Source: Caecitellus pseudoparvulus
Taxonomy: Eukaryota > Bigyra: Bicosoecida
Length of the DNA: 64,000 nucleotides
Direction of reading: 5' to 3'
Assembly (NCBI GenBank): GCA_965644315.1
Contig: CBFFRQ010000053.1
Span: 186,001-250,000 of the forward strand
Shown here: positions 9,135 to 21,600 of the stretch, piece after piece
Numbering within the stretch: position 1 is the first letter of the stretch
How the letters are laid out: each line of letters opens with the position of its first letter
Made by a program: the position numbers and the translations under genes
Notes under the pieces: model-generated
Databases searched by the model: none
Told to the model about the DNA's origin: nothing
What the model saw: the letters and a program-made list of their open reading frames with translations, nothing else

Positions 9135-12100
9135 TCACATGGAGCTGGGGGGGGGTGAGGACACCCCTGCCGCTGCGCCAGCAGGGGGCCGCACGCGAGC
9201 CTTGGCGGGCAGGGGCGGAGGGGGGGGTGGTTGCCGGCGGGCCTTGGGCAGTGGCGCCAGCACACTGGGCATGTCTGGCATGACGCTGGAGAACAGTTCC
9301 GAGAGGGGCGGCGTTGGGGCGGGGGGCAGCAAGGCCAGGTCCAGCTGCGATGCCCCCACAGGGTCAGGCGGCGGCAGCCCTGCTGCCCCCTCACCTACAT
9401 CAGCCACTGTGCCCTGCAGGCGCTGCAGCATGGCCAGCACTTCCGGATCTGCAAGGCTGGTCGCCAGCATGGAATGCAGGGTGAGAGAGGCGCCATCCAC
9501 GCCCCAGTCGTTCCCCCGCTGCTGCCCAGCGAGGGAGGAGCGGGTGGACATGCCAGTCCACGGCGTCCGTGGCGGCTCCGGGGAGGTGGACTGCACGCTG
9601 CCCTCGGAGCCTGACGAGTACGTGTCCAGCTGCTCGCTCAGCTGCGCGTCAGGGCTGGTGTCGCCCTGCTCCGCATCCCCCTCTGAGGCGGTGGAGGCGG
9701 GCGTGCTGGGGGCGCTGGCTGGCGCGGGGGGTGGCGCTGCCGGCCGCTTGGGTGCCACTGCCAGGGGCTTGCGGGAGGGCGGCGCAGGGGCTTTCTTTCG
9801 GCTGGACTTACCCTGCGGCGGCTGGGCCAGCTGCTGCCCCAGCACGGCGGTGGCGTCTTGAAGGGGGGATAGCGGCAGGCCGTTCAGGGTGGGCAGGGCG
9901 GACCGCACCGCCTCCTTCGTCGTCAGCACACGCAGCTGGCTGGAAGCAGCCATGAGCTCCGCCGCCGCCTCCCCGCCCTGGGCCAGCAGCCCGCCCACAC
10001 GCGTGGACAGGTGGGGCACGCCCCGCGCGGGGTCCTGCAGGTCCAGCTCAAATGCAGCACAGACGGGCACGTGGTCACTGCCCAGCACCTCGTCGTTCAT
10101 GCTGTAGCTCTCCCACCGCAAGGTGGGCAGGGACGGCGGGCGTGGAGGCAGCATGAACCGCCCGCCAGCCTCCCTGCCCTGCTCTTCGCCCCCCGCCACG
10201 CCGTCCAGAGCGGCACTGCTGTGTCGTGAGCGGGGGTTGGCCGTGTCCAGTGTCGTGCCCAAACTGCTCCATGCCGAGGAGGACATGCCCCCCCAGGTGA
10301 CCTGGGAGGCCGGCCGGGTCCCCCCTGCTGCCTCGCTTGCGCCGGCCTCCTCTCCGCCTTGGGCAGGCATGACCCACAGCGGGTGCACCTGGGCACGCAC
10401 GACGGGGGGTTGCTGGGACAGGGGCCGGCGCACCAGGATGCGGTCAGTGTACGAGGGTGTGCGCGTGGTGATGGAGGCGCTGCCAGCTGCGCCGTCCTCC
10501 TCCTCCCCGCCCTCGTCCCCAGCACCCCGGCTGGCTTGTCCCGGCGCGCTTGGCGCCTGGGCTGTGGTCCCCCCCTCGCCCATGGCCACTGGGACCATGG
10601 ATGCCCGGGAACGCTTTCCTACAGGGCTTGCGGCAGGGTCCACGCCTGAGCTGCTGGCGCTCGAAGCGACCGCTGCAGTCACAGCAGCCAGTGCTTGCGG
10701 GCGCGCTGACCGCCTTCGTGACTTGGGCCCTGTCAGAGTACTGTCGGCTGCCCCCGAGCCACCTACCATGGACATGCGGAAGCGCTTACCTGTCCCGTGC
10801 TTGCGGGGTGTGCTCGCCGCCTCCTCTGACGCGGGCGGTGACAGCACAGCCGGGCGTAGGGGCAAGTGCATGTCTTCTGCAGCAGTGGAGGCGGCGTCAG
10901 TGCTCGCCCTCGCCGCTCCAACGGGGGCAGACGAGGGCGTGAGGAAGGCGCCCATGCGCACTGACGGCACCCGCATGAGGGCGCCGACGCCAGACGGCAC
11001 GTGCCGCTGAGCCTCCCCGCCGCGCTCGGAGGCTGTGGAGGAGGCCCGACTGCGCTCTGGCGTGGAGAGGCTGGAGTCCAGCCCCGCCTCGCCCCCCAGC
11101 CACGCACTGGCCTTCTTCGACGTGTGCTGGGGCAGCGGCGTCGTCATCGCCGGCCGCCCAGCCGCCCGAGACCCCCGTCTGCCGGAGCCGGCACCACCAG
11201 TGGCCGCCCCTTCCGGCAGACTGGGGGGCGAGCCTGCCCCCTGGGAGGCGCTGCTGGCACCCGCTGCCAGGATGGGCAAGGCGGCCCTGCCAGGCAGCGT
11301 CCCGCCGCCCTTGGCGATGTGCGTGGAGTAGCCATTGGCCACCTTGCGCACATCGGCGTAGTCGCCACGACACCGCCGCAGGACACCTGCCCCATCCCGC
11401 ACTCGACGGTAGGTGGGCGGGAACACCACCGCCGCCTCCTCGAACCCCAGGAACAGCCTGCCCCACGTCATCTCGGCCCGCAGCTCCTCCATGAGCAACA
11501 GGCGGCGCCAGGGCCGCTCGGGGTCGATGTCTTGAGGCGCCACGCGACTGGCAGCGGCGGTGCCGGACTCCAGCTCAGCCTTGCGCGCCAGGCGCTTGCT
11601 CTCGGCGCGTGCGACCAGCAGGACAGCCTGCTCCGGCGACATCTTCACGCGGTAATTCAAGTCTCCTGCCAGGAACACGTAGCCGTTCAGCAGCGCCCGG
11701 CGCAAGTCCACGCCAGACGACTGCTCGCTGCCGCCGCTGGTGCCTTGGCTGTGGCTGGCGCTGTCGTCGCCGAAGTCCTCTGGGCCGCCGCCTGCCTCGC
11801 TGCCGGGCGAGGAGCGGGAGAAAGGCACGGGGGAGGTGCGGTCTCGGGCCTCCAGGGCGTCGCCGCCCAGGGTGCCGCTGCGGGGGGTGGGCCCCTGTGG
11901 CGGGGTGGGTGTCGAGTGGCCCCCGCCGGCTGCCGTGCCAGGGCCGGTGAAGGTGCGGCTGGCCACGCTGACGCCCGACCCCCTCGTCCCCCGTGTGCCG
12001 TCCCTGCCCCGGATGACGCTGTCCCCCCGCCCCAGGGGGAAGAACAGAGTGCTGGAGCGCTTGCTGCGAGCACCATCGTCGCTGCCCGCCTCAGACAGGG

Positions 12101-13380
12101 GGTTGGAGGTGACTGGCGGGCGCGCAGGGGCAGCGTCACCCTCCGTTCCCGCCCCGCTCTCCCCTCCCTCCGCTGCCAGCGCCTCCCCCACCTCGCTCAC
12201 AGCTGCCAGGACGCTGTGCTCGGACGCGGGGCTCAACACGCCCATGCTGACGCTGCGAGGGGCTGTGGCAGCACCCGGTCCGCCACCGCCCTGCCCGCCC
12301 CACTCCCCCACCACCGTGGGAAACCCCACTCCCAGTGCGGCCAGCGTGGCAGCGGCGTCGGCATTGCGGGCAGGCAGCTTGGAGGCGCCCTTGCTGTCCG
12401 AGGCCAGGTGGCAGCCGACGAAGACGAGGGAAGACAGGCGCGTCAGCTGCCCAGAGCTGTCAGGCACACGCAGGGGCAGGATGACGGCCACGGCGCCCTT
12501 GTTGGCTGCCCGGGTGACGACGAGGTTGCGGCCCAGTCGTACTTCCCGGCGGGTGGCTGCCGACACCAGCGCCACGCCGTTGGCCACAAGGCGCTGGTGG
12601 ACGAAGACAGCGACGTAGATGAAGCCGTGGAAGCCCAGGGAGGTGTTGGCGTTGCCGATGCCGTGGTCCAGGGGGATGTACTCCTCGCCCAGGCGGCTTG
12701 ACACCGCCTCCCGTAGTGCCTCGGGGGCTAAGCACTCCTGCACAGACACTGCATACACGTCCCGCCCCAGGGGGATCCACGCCTTGAGGGCTTCCTGCGT
12801 CAGGGCGCCCTCGCCCATGTTCCACGTGGACACGAACACGGACAGGGGCGGCAGGGAGGGCGGTGCCTGGGGGGTCGGCTCCAGGGCGGCGGAGGGGGCG
12901 TCCTCTGTGGGGGAGGCGGCGCCCTCCCCCACACTGCCCCCTGACAGGGAGCCCGCCCCCTCCAGCAGGGCGATGTTGGTGCTCAGGGCCTGCATCCACT
13001 CCTGCCGCGCCTCTGCTGAGGGCGCCTGGATCAGCAGCACCTTGTTGCCACTGCTCGCTTGCAAGGCGAATAGGTTGGCGCGCCCGCCCTGCGCGGGGCG
13101 CTCCACAACAGAGCAGCCTGCCAACTGCCATGTCCCTTTCGGGGAACTGTCTCCCGCGCTGTGCGAGAGGGGGCAGAGGGCGGAAGGGGTGCCCTGACAT
13201 GGGCACTGCGCGTCGCTGGCCAGTGCAAGCACTGCAAACGCACGTTGCGAAGTAGGCCAGAGAGTCCTCGGTCAAGGAAAAGTACCGACGCTTCCAGTTC
13301 CGCCACATGCTTCCCTGCTTGTTCATGTAGCCGCCCTTGCGCACAGCCCGGCCGGGGCCGGAGCCGGCGGAGGCAGGCAT
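9135..13380 (-). CDS. PH-domain inositol polyphosphate 5-phosphatase with split catalytic domain
   Basis: Exons 13380-13244 and 13146-9135 give 1382 residues. A PH domain spans about residues 15-110 (KGGYMNKQGSMWRNWKRRYF; the last helix is EARQEWMQAL). The 5-phosphatase motifs follow in order: FVSTWNMGEG (about 150), YAVSVQE (about 175), FVGCHLASDS (about 288), GDLNYRV (about 541), FPPTYR (about 622), TPSYTDRIL (about 943) and SDHVPV (about 1069). The family normally packs these into 300-350 residues; here Ser/Gly/Ala-rich insertions of about 240, 290 and 100 residues separate them. Catalytic residues look intact. The tail is Pro-rich (PPPPPPLPAK), a likely SH3/WW ligand. It should dephosphorylate phosphoinositides at membranes bound by the PH domain. 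It converges on the glycosyltransferase gene with only 11 nt between stops. Confidence 0.9.
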
Positions 13381-13749
13381 GTTGCGGCTCAGGTGAAACG
13401 CCGGCTGCGAAACGCGCACTTGCCCTGCAGCGGCGCCTGCCGAGCCAGGGCTCAGGCGTTCACCAGCCCAAGCAAACTGCAAGCCTAGGCAGAGCCGGTG
13501 GCAGGTCGCGGTCATGCAAATTGCCTCTACCGGCTTCATGTGCTGGTGGTGCTGCAGCGATTCACCCCCTCAGCTGGGCCCCCTACCACAAGCACTCCCC
13601 GTGCTGCGGTACATTGCGCACACTGGCACCCTGCTCATGCAAGTGAGGACTTGGACTCGTGTCCAGCCTTCGTGCACCTGCCACTGCCCAGTGGTGCTCG
13701 CCCAGGCAGGGTTGGCTGCTGCACCCGCCGCGCCTTGCCGATTGCCAGC
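13381..13749. promoter_or_regulatory. Bidirectional upstream region, 5-phosphatase / TM9SF
   Basis: This 369-nt gap separates two divergently transcribed genes and must contain both promoters. No clear TATA element, repeat or RNA gene was seen. Confidence 0.45.
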
Positions 13750-15890
13750 ATGAAACTCGCTGCTTTGGTCGTGGCCCTGGCAGCCACCGCTGCGTCAGCG
13801 CTGTACATCCCCTCCGTGGATCCCGAGCAGTATGCTTACGAGGCACCTGTGCGTGCACTGTGCACGTGTGCGACGACCGGCCCCGCCAAGCCCTCACGCT
13901 GCCGCCCTGCCACTTCCCGCGGCAGATCCCAGTTAGCGTTGTGAAGGTCACTTCGGCCAAGCGCCAGCTGCCGTTCAGGTACTACAGCCTGCCCATGTGC
14001 ACGCCAGAGAAGGTGCAGCAGGAACCTGAGAACATCGGCCAAGTGCTGGCGGGCAGCCGCATCGAGAACTCCGACTACAAGGTGAGGCGTGGCCCGGCGC
14101 AACCACCACGTGACGAGGGCGCCAACTTCCGCTGTGCACCCCCCCGCTGCTCCGCCACGCCGCCCGCAGTTGTTCACCCGGGTGAACGAGTTCTGCAAGA
14201 CGCTGTGCCGCAAGGTGTGGAGCCCTGCAGATGCGAAGAAGGTGGTAGACTTCATTGAGGACGAGTACATCGTGCACATGTGAGCTGCCGTGCAGGGCTC
14301 CGTTCAGTGGTGTGTGTGCTCGCACGCTCCCCCTTTTGCGCGCGCAGGATGCTGGACAACCTGCCCGTCGTCGTGCGCAACATCAACCCCGAAGATGCCA
14401 CTGACGTGCGCTTCGACAGGGGCTTCCCCCTTGGCTTCAGCATGCCGGGGCAGGACGGCGCCGCCACCAAGCACTACGTGTTCAACCACCTGCACTTCAC
14501 AGTGCAGTTCCACAGCGACGCATCGTACGAGGGCGTGCGCATCGTGGGCTTCGAAGTGGAGCCCTTCTCCGTGCAGCACTCGTACCTGGGCGAGGAGTGG
14601 CGGGCAGACATGCAGCTGTCCACGTGCAACCCCGCCCAGCACGTGTCCCGGGACATGCCCCCCATGTCCGTGGACGCGGGGGGCGAGGTCATCTTCACCT
14701 ATGACGTCATGTGGGAGGAGTCCAGCACGCCGTGGGCCCAGCGGTGGGACGTGTACCTCTCCGCCACCGCCGGCTCCGCTGACCTGCACTGGTTCTCCAT
14801 CATCAACTCTGTCGTGGTGGTGCTGTTCCTGTCCGGCGTCATCGCCACCGTCCTCGTGCGGGCCCTGTACAAGGACATCGCCGCCTACAACGACGACCTG
14901 TCCGAGGAGGAGCGCGAGGAAGAGCGTGGCTGGAAACTCGTGCACGGCGACGTGTTCCGGCCCCCCACCGGCTTCTTCGGGCCCATGTTCCTCTCCGTCT
15001 TCGTCGGGGCAGGGGCACAACTGGTCTGCTCCACCTTCGGCACGCTGCTCCTGGCTGCAGCGGGTTTCTTGTCCCCCGCCCACCGCGGCAGCTTCCTCTC
15101 CGCTGTCATCATCCTGTACATGCTCACCGGCGCCGTGGCAGGGTACGCCTCCGCCCGCATGTACAAGACCTTCCGCGGCAAGGCGTGGAAGCGCAACACG
15201 CTGCTGACGGCCTTTGCCATGCCTGGCGCCGTCTTCGGCACCATCGTCTTCCTCAACTTCTTCGTGTGGGGGGAGGGCTCCTCCATGGCTATCCCCTTCT
15301 TCACCCTGCTGGGCCTCTTCCTGCTCTGGTTCGGCGTCTCCACGCCCCTGGTCTTCCTGGGCTCCTTCCTGGGCTTCCGCAAGGAGGAGATGAAGCAACC
15401 CTGCCGCGTGAAGCAGATCCCGCGCCAGGTGCCTGAGCAGGTCTGGTACACGCTGCCCCTGCCCTCCATCCTCATGGGCGGCATGCTGCCCTTCGGCGCC
15501 GTCTTTGTGGAGCTCTTCTTCGTCATGTCTTCCATCTGGCAGCAGCACACGTACTACGTCTTCGGCTTCCTCGGCCTCGTCTTCCTCATCCTCCTCATCA
15601 CCTGCGCTGAGATCGCCATCGTCATGACCTACTTCCAGCTCTGCGCAGAGGACTACAACTGGTGGTGGCGCAGCTTCCTCACCCCCGCCTCCTCTGCAGT
15701 CTACGTCTTCCTGTACTCCATCCTGTACTACGCCACTCGCCTGGACATCGAGGCAGGCACACCTACACTGCTGTACTTCTCCTACATGGCCATCGCCTGC
15801 TGGGGCCTCTTCCTGCTCACAGGCAGCGTCGGCTTCCTCAGCACACTCTGGTTCAACCGTGCCATCTACAGTGCCATCCACGTGGACTGA
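13750..15890 (+). CDS. Transmembrane 9 superfamily (nonaspanin) protein
   Basis: Exons 13750-13848, 13926-14081, 14170-14279 and 14348-15890 join in phase to 635 residues, typical for the family. A signal peptide (MKLAALVVALAATAASA) leads into a lumenal domain with the hallmark KRQLPFRYYSLPMC and MLDNLPVVVRNI. Nine membrane helices begin near residue 270 (WFSIINSVVVVLFLSGVI). After the first helix comes the cytosolic loop with EEEREEERGWKLVHGDVFRPP, also a family hallmark. TM9 proteins localise to Golgi and endosomes and take part in membrane-protein sorting and adhesion. Nothing unusual was noted apart from the absence of introns over the large C-terminal exon. Confidence 0.95.
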
Positions 15891-16128
15891 CTGTCGCTGC
15901 CACTGCCCAGGGAATGCACACGTGCCTTGCCAGGCCGCAGCCGCAAAGCCCCGTGAAACGCAGGCGGCACAGCCGTGCCCCCCGCCTCTGCTTCGGGCGC
16001 CCCTGCCAACAACTACACCACGCCAAACGTAAAATGGCAGGGAAGGATAAACGCTGCGACGCCTTCCATGCCACTGGTCTCTCGCCTGACCATGCAGTGA
16101 GGGTCGCGGGCAGCGGATTTTGGGCGCC

Positions 16129-18304
16129 ATGTCCAGCGGCGGCCACCCCGCCGAGCAAGCCTCAGCTGCAGCTACGCCCTCTGCTGGCGGGAAGACTGGC
16201 ATCATTCTCGCAGCATGTGATCCTCCTGATTCTGGCCTGGCCCGCGTGCGTCTCGGCCGTGCACGCCCTGTGACCCTGCCAGAAGCACGCACCCCAGCAC
16301 TGCTGTCGCCACAGTTGATAGGGGAGTTGCTCAACTTCCAGGCCGTGGACGAGGTGAGCGCCCACGGCTTGCCGCGCCCAGTACGCACCACGGGCATGCC
16401 TTGCACACTCCCTGCCCCTGGCAGGTCTTGCTCATCCCTTTTGGAGCTGAGCACGTGTCCTGGCACGCATTCAGCAGCTGTCTGGCCCGGTGAGAGCGCC
16501 AGCAACACTCCTGAGCCGCTTCGCCTGCCCCCTCACGCCCATGGCACGGCGGCCCCCCACAGCTTCATCATGGCCAACATGCTCGTGCAAGAGCTATCTA
16601 CAGTGGCGGGTGCAGGACGAGTGCGCAGTGCCCCCCCCGAGTGCAGCACGTTGACCACGTGCGTCACGCGACGCCACCTTGACCCGCCCAGCCCCCCCCC
16701 GCACAGTGAGCTGCTTCCCCCCCACCCCACCCCCCGCCCGCAGTGAGAATATCATAGGTGCTGTGGCAAAGCCCCTGGCTGCGGCAGGCTCTGCGCTGGT
16801 GCTAGTGCAGCATCCCCCCCTGCAGCTGCACGCACAAGGTGTGCCGCCTTCCACATGGGACAGTGCGCTGGCCCTGTGCCAGGGCAGGTGCATTCACACC
16901 AGTGCCTTGCAGTTGTCGCAAGTGGGGACTGTGAAGAGCCCTTTGGAGCACAAGGGCGCCGCCGCCGCCTGCCTCCGTGCACCTGCCCCCCTGCACCTCG
17001 CCGCCTCCAACGTCACCCCCGCCTCCGTGCGCCAGCGACTGCAGGCGGTGGCCGCGCCCCTGGAGGACCTGTGCCTGCTGTCCCCCACAGCGCCCCACTC
17101 GCCCAGTTCCACGGACACCGCTGCCGCCGCCTCCATGCCCAGTGCGGCGTGGATCAGTTCCCTCACACAGCCGGCCAGCTCAGTGGACGCCGCCCGGCCA
17201 GCACCCCTGAACCTGGCCCGTCGCCATGCGCAGTCTGCGGCAGACCCGCCTGACGCCCCTGCTTCGGCTGCATTGCACTGGAGGAGACGAGCACTGCTCG
17301 TGGGCGTGCTTCCTGCCTTGGTCCGCCAGTTCGTTGAGCGGTACGGTTTGTATGGGCTGCGCTTTGCGCTGTGTGCGGGGCCGGCTGGTGTGCGGGATAG
17401 CTGGACAGACGACCCGCTGTCGTCGCAGTTCGCCAAGGTGGCGGCCCACGCCCAGGAAGAAGCCTGGGAGCAGGCCTTGACGTGTTTGCCACCCAGACCC
17501 ACACACTCTGCGTCCGTGGGAGGGCAAGCCCACAAACACGTCGCCATCCTGGGCGGCAGCTTCCACCCCATGACGGCGGCACACCTGTCCGTGGCCGCCG
17601 ACGTGGCAGCGGACGAGAGCGTGGACGAGGTGTGGATCGTGCCGTGCGGCGCGCGGCCTGACAAGGCCAGCCTCACCACGGCAGCCTCAGAGCGCCTCCT
17701 GCAGTGCGTGCTGGCTGTGGAAGCTGCCTTCCCCTCCGACCTACCTGTCTACGTCATGCCGCTGGAAGTGGCAGAGAGCGAAGCGGTGCCGTCCTACGTC
17801 CTCATGACCACCTTGGCGCAGGTGTACCCCACCTTCCGCTTCTCCCTGGTCATTGGCATGGACCTGCTGGCTGGCTTGCAAGGGTGGCAGTTTGCTGAGG
17901 GCCTCATGCAGCAGGTCAGCTTCTTGGTTGTACCACGACCAGGGTACACTGAACCCACCACCCCGGAGGCGTCGGCAGGGCCGCAGCATGCACGCCTCGC
18001 GCTGGCCGACGCCCTGCCCACGGTGGAGGTGCAGCTCAGCTCCTCTGAAGTGCGCCAGCGCATCAAACACAGCATAGCCGGTGACGCGGTGGGCGCATCC
18101 CTGGCCAGTGGCGGCGCACCGGCGCTGTGCGCCGTGGTGCCCACCCACGTCGCCGCCCGGCTGCTGCAGGAGGAGGAGCAGCCCACTGCCATATCCGGCA
18201 AAGCGCCCCTCACCAGCATTGCGCGCCAAGCTTCCACGCTGTCATTGCCCAGCCACGGCGCATCGTGGAATGCTGCCCTGCCCACAGCGCACGAGGACCC
18301 CTGA
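16129..18304 (+). CDS. NMNAT-like nucleotidylyltransferase with N-terminal extension
   Basis: Proposed exons 16129-16353, 16425-16489 and 16744-18304 give 616 residues in phase. The C-terminal third is a cytidylyltransferase-fold domain: HVAILGGSFHPMTAAH is the GxFxPxTxxH nucleotide-binding motif, VDEVWIVPCGARPDK follows, SLVIGMDLLAGLQGW matches the nicotinate-nucleotide adenylyltransferase middle, and LSSSEVRQRI is the ISSTxIR-type motif. It should adenylylate a mononucleotide such as NMN. The N-terminal 370 residues are not confidently recognised; bacterial and plant proteins pairing this domain with a CinA-like region are the closest idea. The second intron is long (254 nt) and contains an open stretch (SFIMANMLVQELSTV) that could be a missed exon, so the middle of the model is weak. 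It lies next to the NAD pathway only by enzyme class, 16 kb from NADSYN. Confidence 0.7.
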
Positions 18305-18626
18305 CGGCTGCCGCCAGCACTGTGCCAAGCGCTGCGCGCTTGTTGTTTTCGTGTGGTTGTTTGGTGCCCATGTCCCCGAGTCAATGTCCCCAGCACCCTG
18401 TTGCGCTGGGGAAGTACGCTGCAGCCCCCTCCACCAGCCACCGCGACGGTCCTGCCGCAACCAAGCGCCCGGCGTCTTTTCCGTGGACCCCTCACAATGC
18501 ACTCCACAGCGTCCAGTCGCTCAACAGAGGGTAGTGTGAGCGCAGCAAGGCTGGCAGCTTCTGTGAGGAGAGGCCGGGGCGGACTCGGCACGGCGGCACT
18601 GAGGGCCAGAAAAGGCTGCATTGCGC
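18305..18626. other. Convergent 3' region
   Basis: This region lies between the stop codons of two converging genes. It contains AATGCA on the plus strand at 18496-18501 and its complement TGCATT at 18618-18623, only three nucleotides beyond the minus-strand stop. Both are candidate 3'-end signals. No coding sequence is supported. Confidence 0.5.
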
Positions 18627-21600
18627 TCACTCTGAGTCATCTCCGAACATGCCAAAGCCGCCCTCTTCATCCTCCTCAACGTCAACCTCGCCTCCGGCCG
18701 AGGGGGGTGGGGGCACTGGCACCGCCCCCTGCGCCACAGGCTCGCCGGGCAGATCGTCGCCCACCACGCCGTCTGCGCCTGTGCCGCCGCCATCCCACTC
18801 GACGTCGTCATCTGCGTCGTCTGGGGCACCCGCGGGGTCGGCTGCACCCACGTCAACTTCTGCCGGCTCCACATCCTGTTCCAAGAGTGACGCGCCCAGG
18901 ACTGGCTCCTCACCGTCCCCAGCAGAGCCAAGCACGTCAGCGGGAGGGGGCGGGAGCACGGCACCCTCGCCAGTGCCTGTGCCCTCTGAAGCCGCCTGCA
19001 GGCCCCAAGCATGCGTTCGCGGCCTGGCCCCGCCACGGATAGGGTACGACTTGGGAGGGGGCGGGCCAGCTGGCACCACCCCTGCCTCTGCCCTCAGGCG
19101 TTGCAAGAGAGATGTGGGCTGTGGCTCGGAGACGGCCAGGGGGGGCGCGCCATCCGACACGGGATCCCCACCGCCCCCTGGGTCGTCGTCGTGCTGGTCC
19201 ACTGCGCTGCGCGCCGCGGCAGCACGGCTGGCCACGACGCTCTGGGCCCAAGCTCCCCGCAGGAGGCGTGTGCCGCCACGACGAGAGGCCACCTCCACCA
19301 CAATGCCGTGTTGAGAGGGCGGGGATGCGGTGGGCACCTCCGTGACGGAGCCAGCGCCGCCCACAGAGGCAGAGTCGCCATCCGCACTGCCGGCAGCAGC
19401 AGCACTGGGCGCCACTGTCGCCGCCGGAGGTGCCAACTTGGCCTTGGCTGCCGCCAGCGCCTGGCCCAGGCAGCCCCTGAAAGACGCCTCAGCTGCCGCC
19501 AACGTGGACAGCCGCACACTGCCCGTGCAGCGGGCAAAGGCGAGGACATCCGCCAGCGCCTCCGCGCCACATGTACGCAGGGTACCGCACACGAGGTAGT
19601 GCTCGGCAAGGGCGTGCAGGCCGGGCAGGCGCCAGGCGTGGCCCAGGCGCAGCAAGGGCACCGCAGTGCCGCGCCGAATGCTGCACCGGCCTGTGTACAA
19701 GTACTGCAGGGCGGCCTGCAAGACTGCCGGTGTGACGTACAGTGGCAGGTGCACAACTGGCACGGTGCCTGGGTCTGTGGAGGCGGGGAGCAGGCTAGCC
19801 AGGGCCGGTACCCGTTTGGCCAGCAGCCACGAATGTGCCCACAAACCCTGGGACAGCACCAAGCAGCTGGCAGTGCCACTGGCAGCGACGCTGCTGCGAA
19901 GGCCGGGAGACCCGACGGCGGGCATGAGGAGGACGTCACCTTGCGTCAAGGCGGCGGCGGCTGACATGAGCAGGGAGCGCGGGACAGTGGCCTGGGCGGC
20001 TTCGTCCATGGCTGCGGCGCGGGCCTTGGTCCGCAGGCGGCGCCGGGCCGCCTGCGACTTGACGCCGCTCAGGTCCAGCTCCGGCTCGAAGTGCAGGTCA
20101 GCGGGGGAAGGGAGGGTCAGCCCCACGCTGCGGTAGACGGCCTGCACAAGGGAGGTCATGCCGGATGCCAGGGCGTGCTGCGGCAAACTGCTGAGGAAGG
20201 CTTGCAAGGCATCCATCGACGCGGCGGCTTCCGCACCCTCTGGCAAGGGAGGGTGCACGGGAGTCGGCATGGGGGCAACGGGGGCCTTCAGCGTGCGGGG
20301 CCGCAGCGCATACGCTGGCGCGGTGGTGGGGTCGGGCTCCCACCACAACAGGCCCAAGCGCGGCCCATAACCCACCACGATGTCCACGTCTGTCGCAGGC
20401 ACAGGCCCGCCTTCCACCTGGTGCGGCAGGAAGAGGCCTGTGTCAGGGGGCAGCACCTGTTCCTCCGCTGCAGGGGTGGCTGGCGCTGGCACCAGCACCG
20501 TGTCCACCGTCACGCCGCCGAGCGGGCTTTGGGGCGCGGTGGCCCCCCCCCGCACCTCGGCCAGCACGCTGGACAGGTGGGCCCTCACGTGTCGCAGGGT
20601 GGCACGCTCAGAGTGCATGAAGTCGTGGTCAGCGTCAGAGCGCAGCAGCACAAAGCCATGCTCTTCCACGACCGCCGCATCGGGCGCCTGCCCTGCCGTG
20701 GCAGCCAAGAACGCAGCATGGGTGGCCGCCTCTCGGGCTGCCACCGCCGCGTCCCCGGACAGGGTCGTCTGATCCGCCAGGGACCCCCAGCCCGCGGCAC
20801 TGCCACGGGTGTCGGCGCCCTGGGCTCCGCGTTGGGACACGTGCACGCCCTCCGCCTGCGTCTCTTCGTGCCACGCCTTGAACTCCAGGAACCGCTCCCG
20901 GTCCAGCCGTGCCTTCAGCTTACGGTGCCGCTTGAGCGTCTCCGAGTGGCTCGTTGGCCCCGAGCTGGCCACAGTGGACGTCTCATCGGTGCTCTCCTCG
21001 CCGTCCCCGCCCTGTGCCACGACACCGGCAGGCAAAGCAGACAGCAACTCTGTTCCTGCCGCGTCCGAGGCCGCAGCTGCGCTCTCCCCCGGTGCGGCCG
21101 CCTTGCTGGGCGTAGCTAACTCCTTGATCCGCGACACGACGCTGCCAGTGGGGGGTGGCGCGGGTGTGCCCGTGCTGGGGGTGTCGCTGGGCAGGACGTA
21201 CCCGCCCCCCTCCAGCACTTCCACGCGCTTCCCCTTGGCCACGGCGTCCTCGCCGAAGCGCTGGCGCTCCAGCACATTCAGCCTCTCCTCTGGTTGCTCG
21301 GCCCACTCCACTGCCACAGCCTTGTCGTCAGCGCGGGTGCGGCCCTTGCCGCGATTTGTGCGTCGCCCAGTGCGTCGAGCCTTGCCGCCCCTGCGGCGCC
21401 GAGTGACGCCGACACCCTCCTCCGCCTCCTCATCATCATCGCCATCTGCAAAGTCAGCCTCGTCACTGTCGGGCAACTCCTCCCCTTCCTCGCCCTGGGC
21501 CAGCCGGTACCTGTGCCGCAGACCCTCCAAGGCCGTGGACCGCTGCTGCAGCGCAAGGGCATCCACACAGGCCAAGCTGGCGTGCAGCAGTGCCAGAGAT

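Noticed and set aside
14304-16508. A 734-codon open frame on the minus strand opposite TM9SF.
   Set aside because: It is a shadow frame caused by high GC at third positions; its product is a His/Glu/Gly-rich string without domains, while the plus strand encodes a complete nonaspanin.
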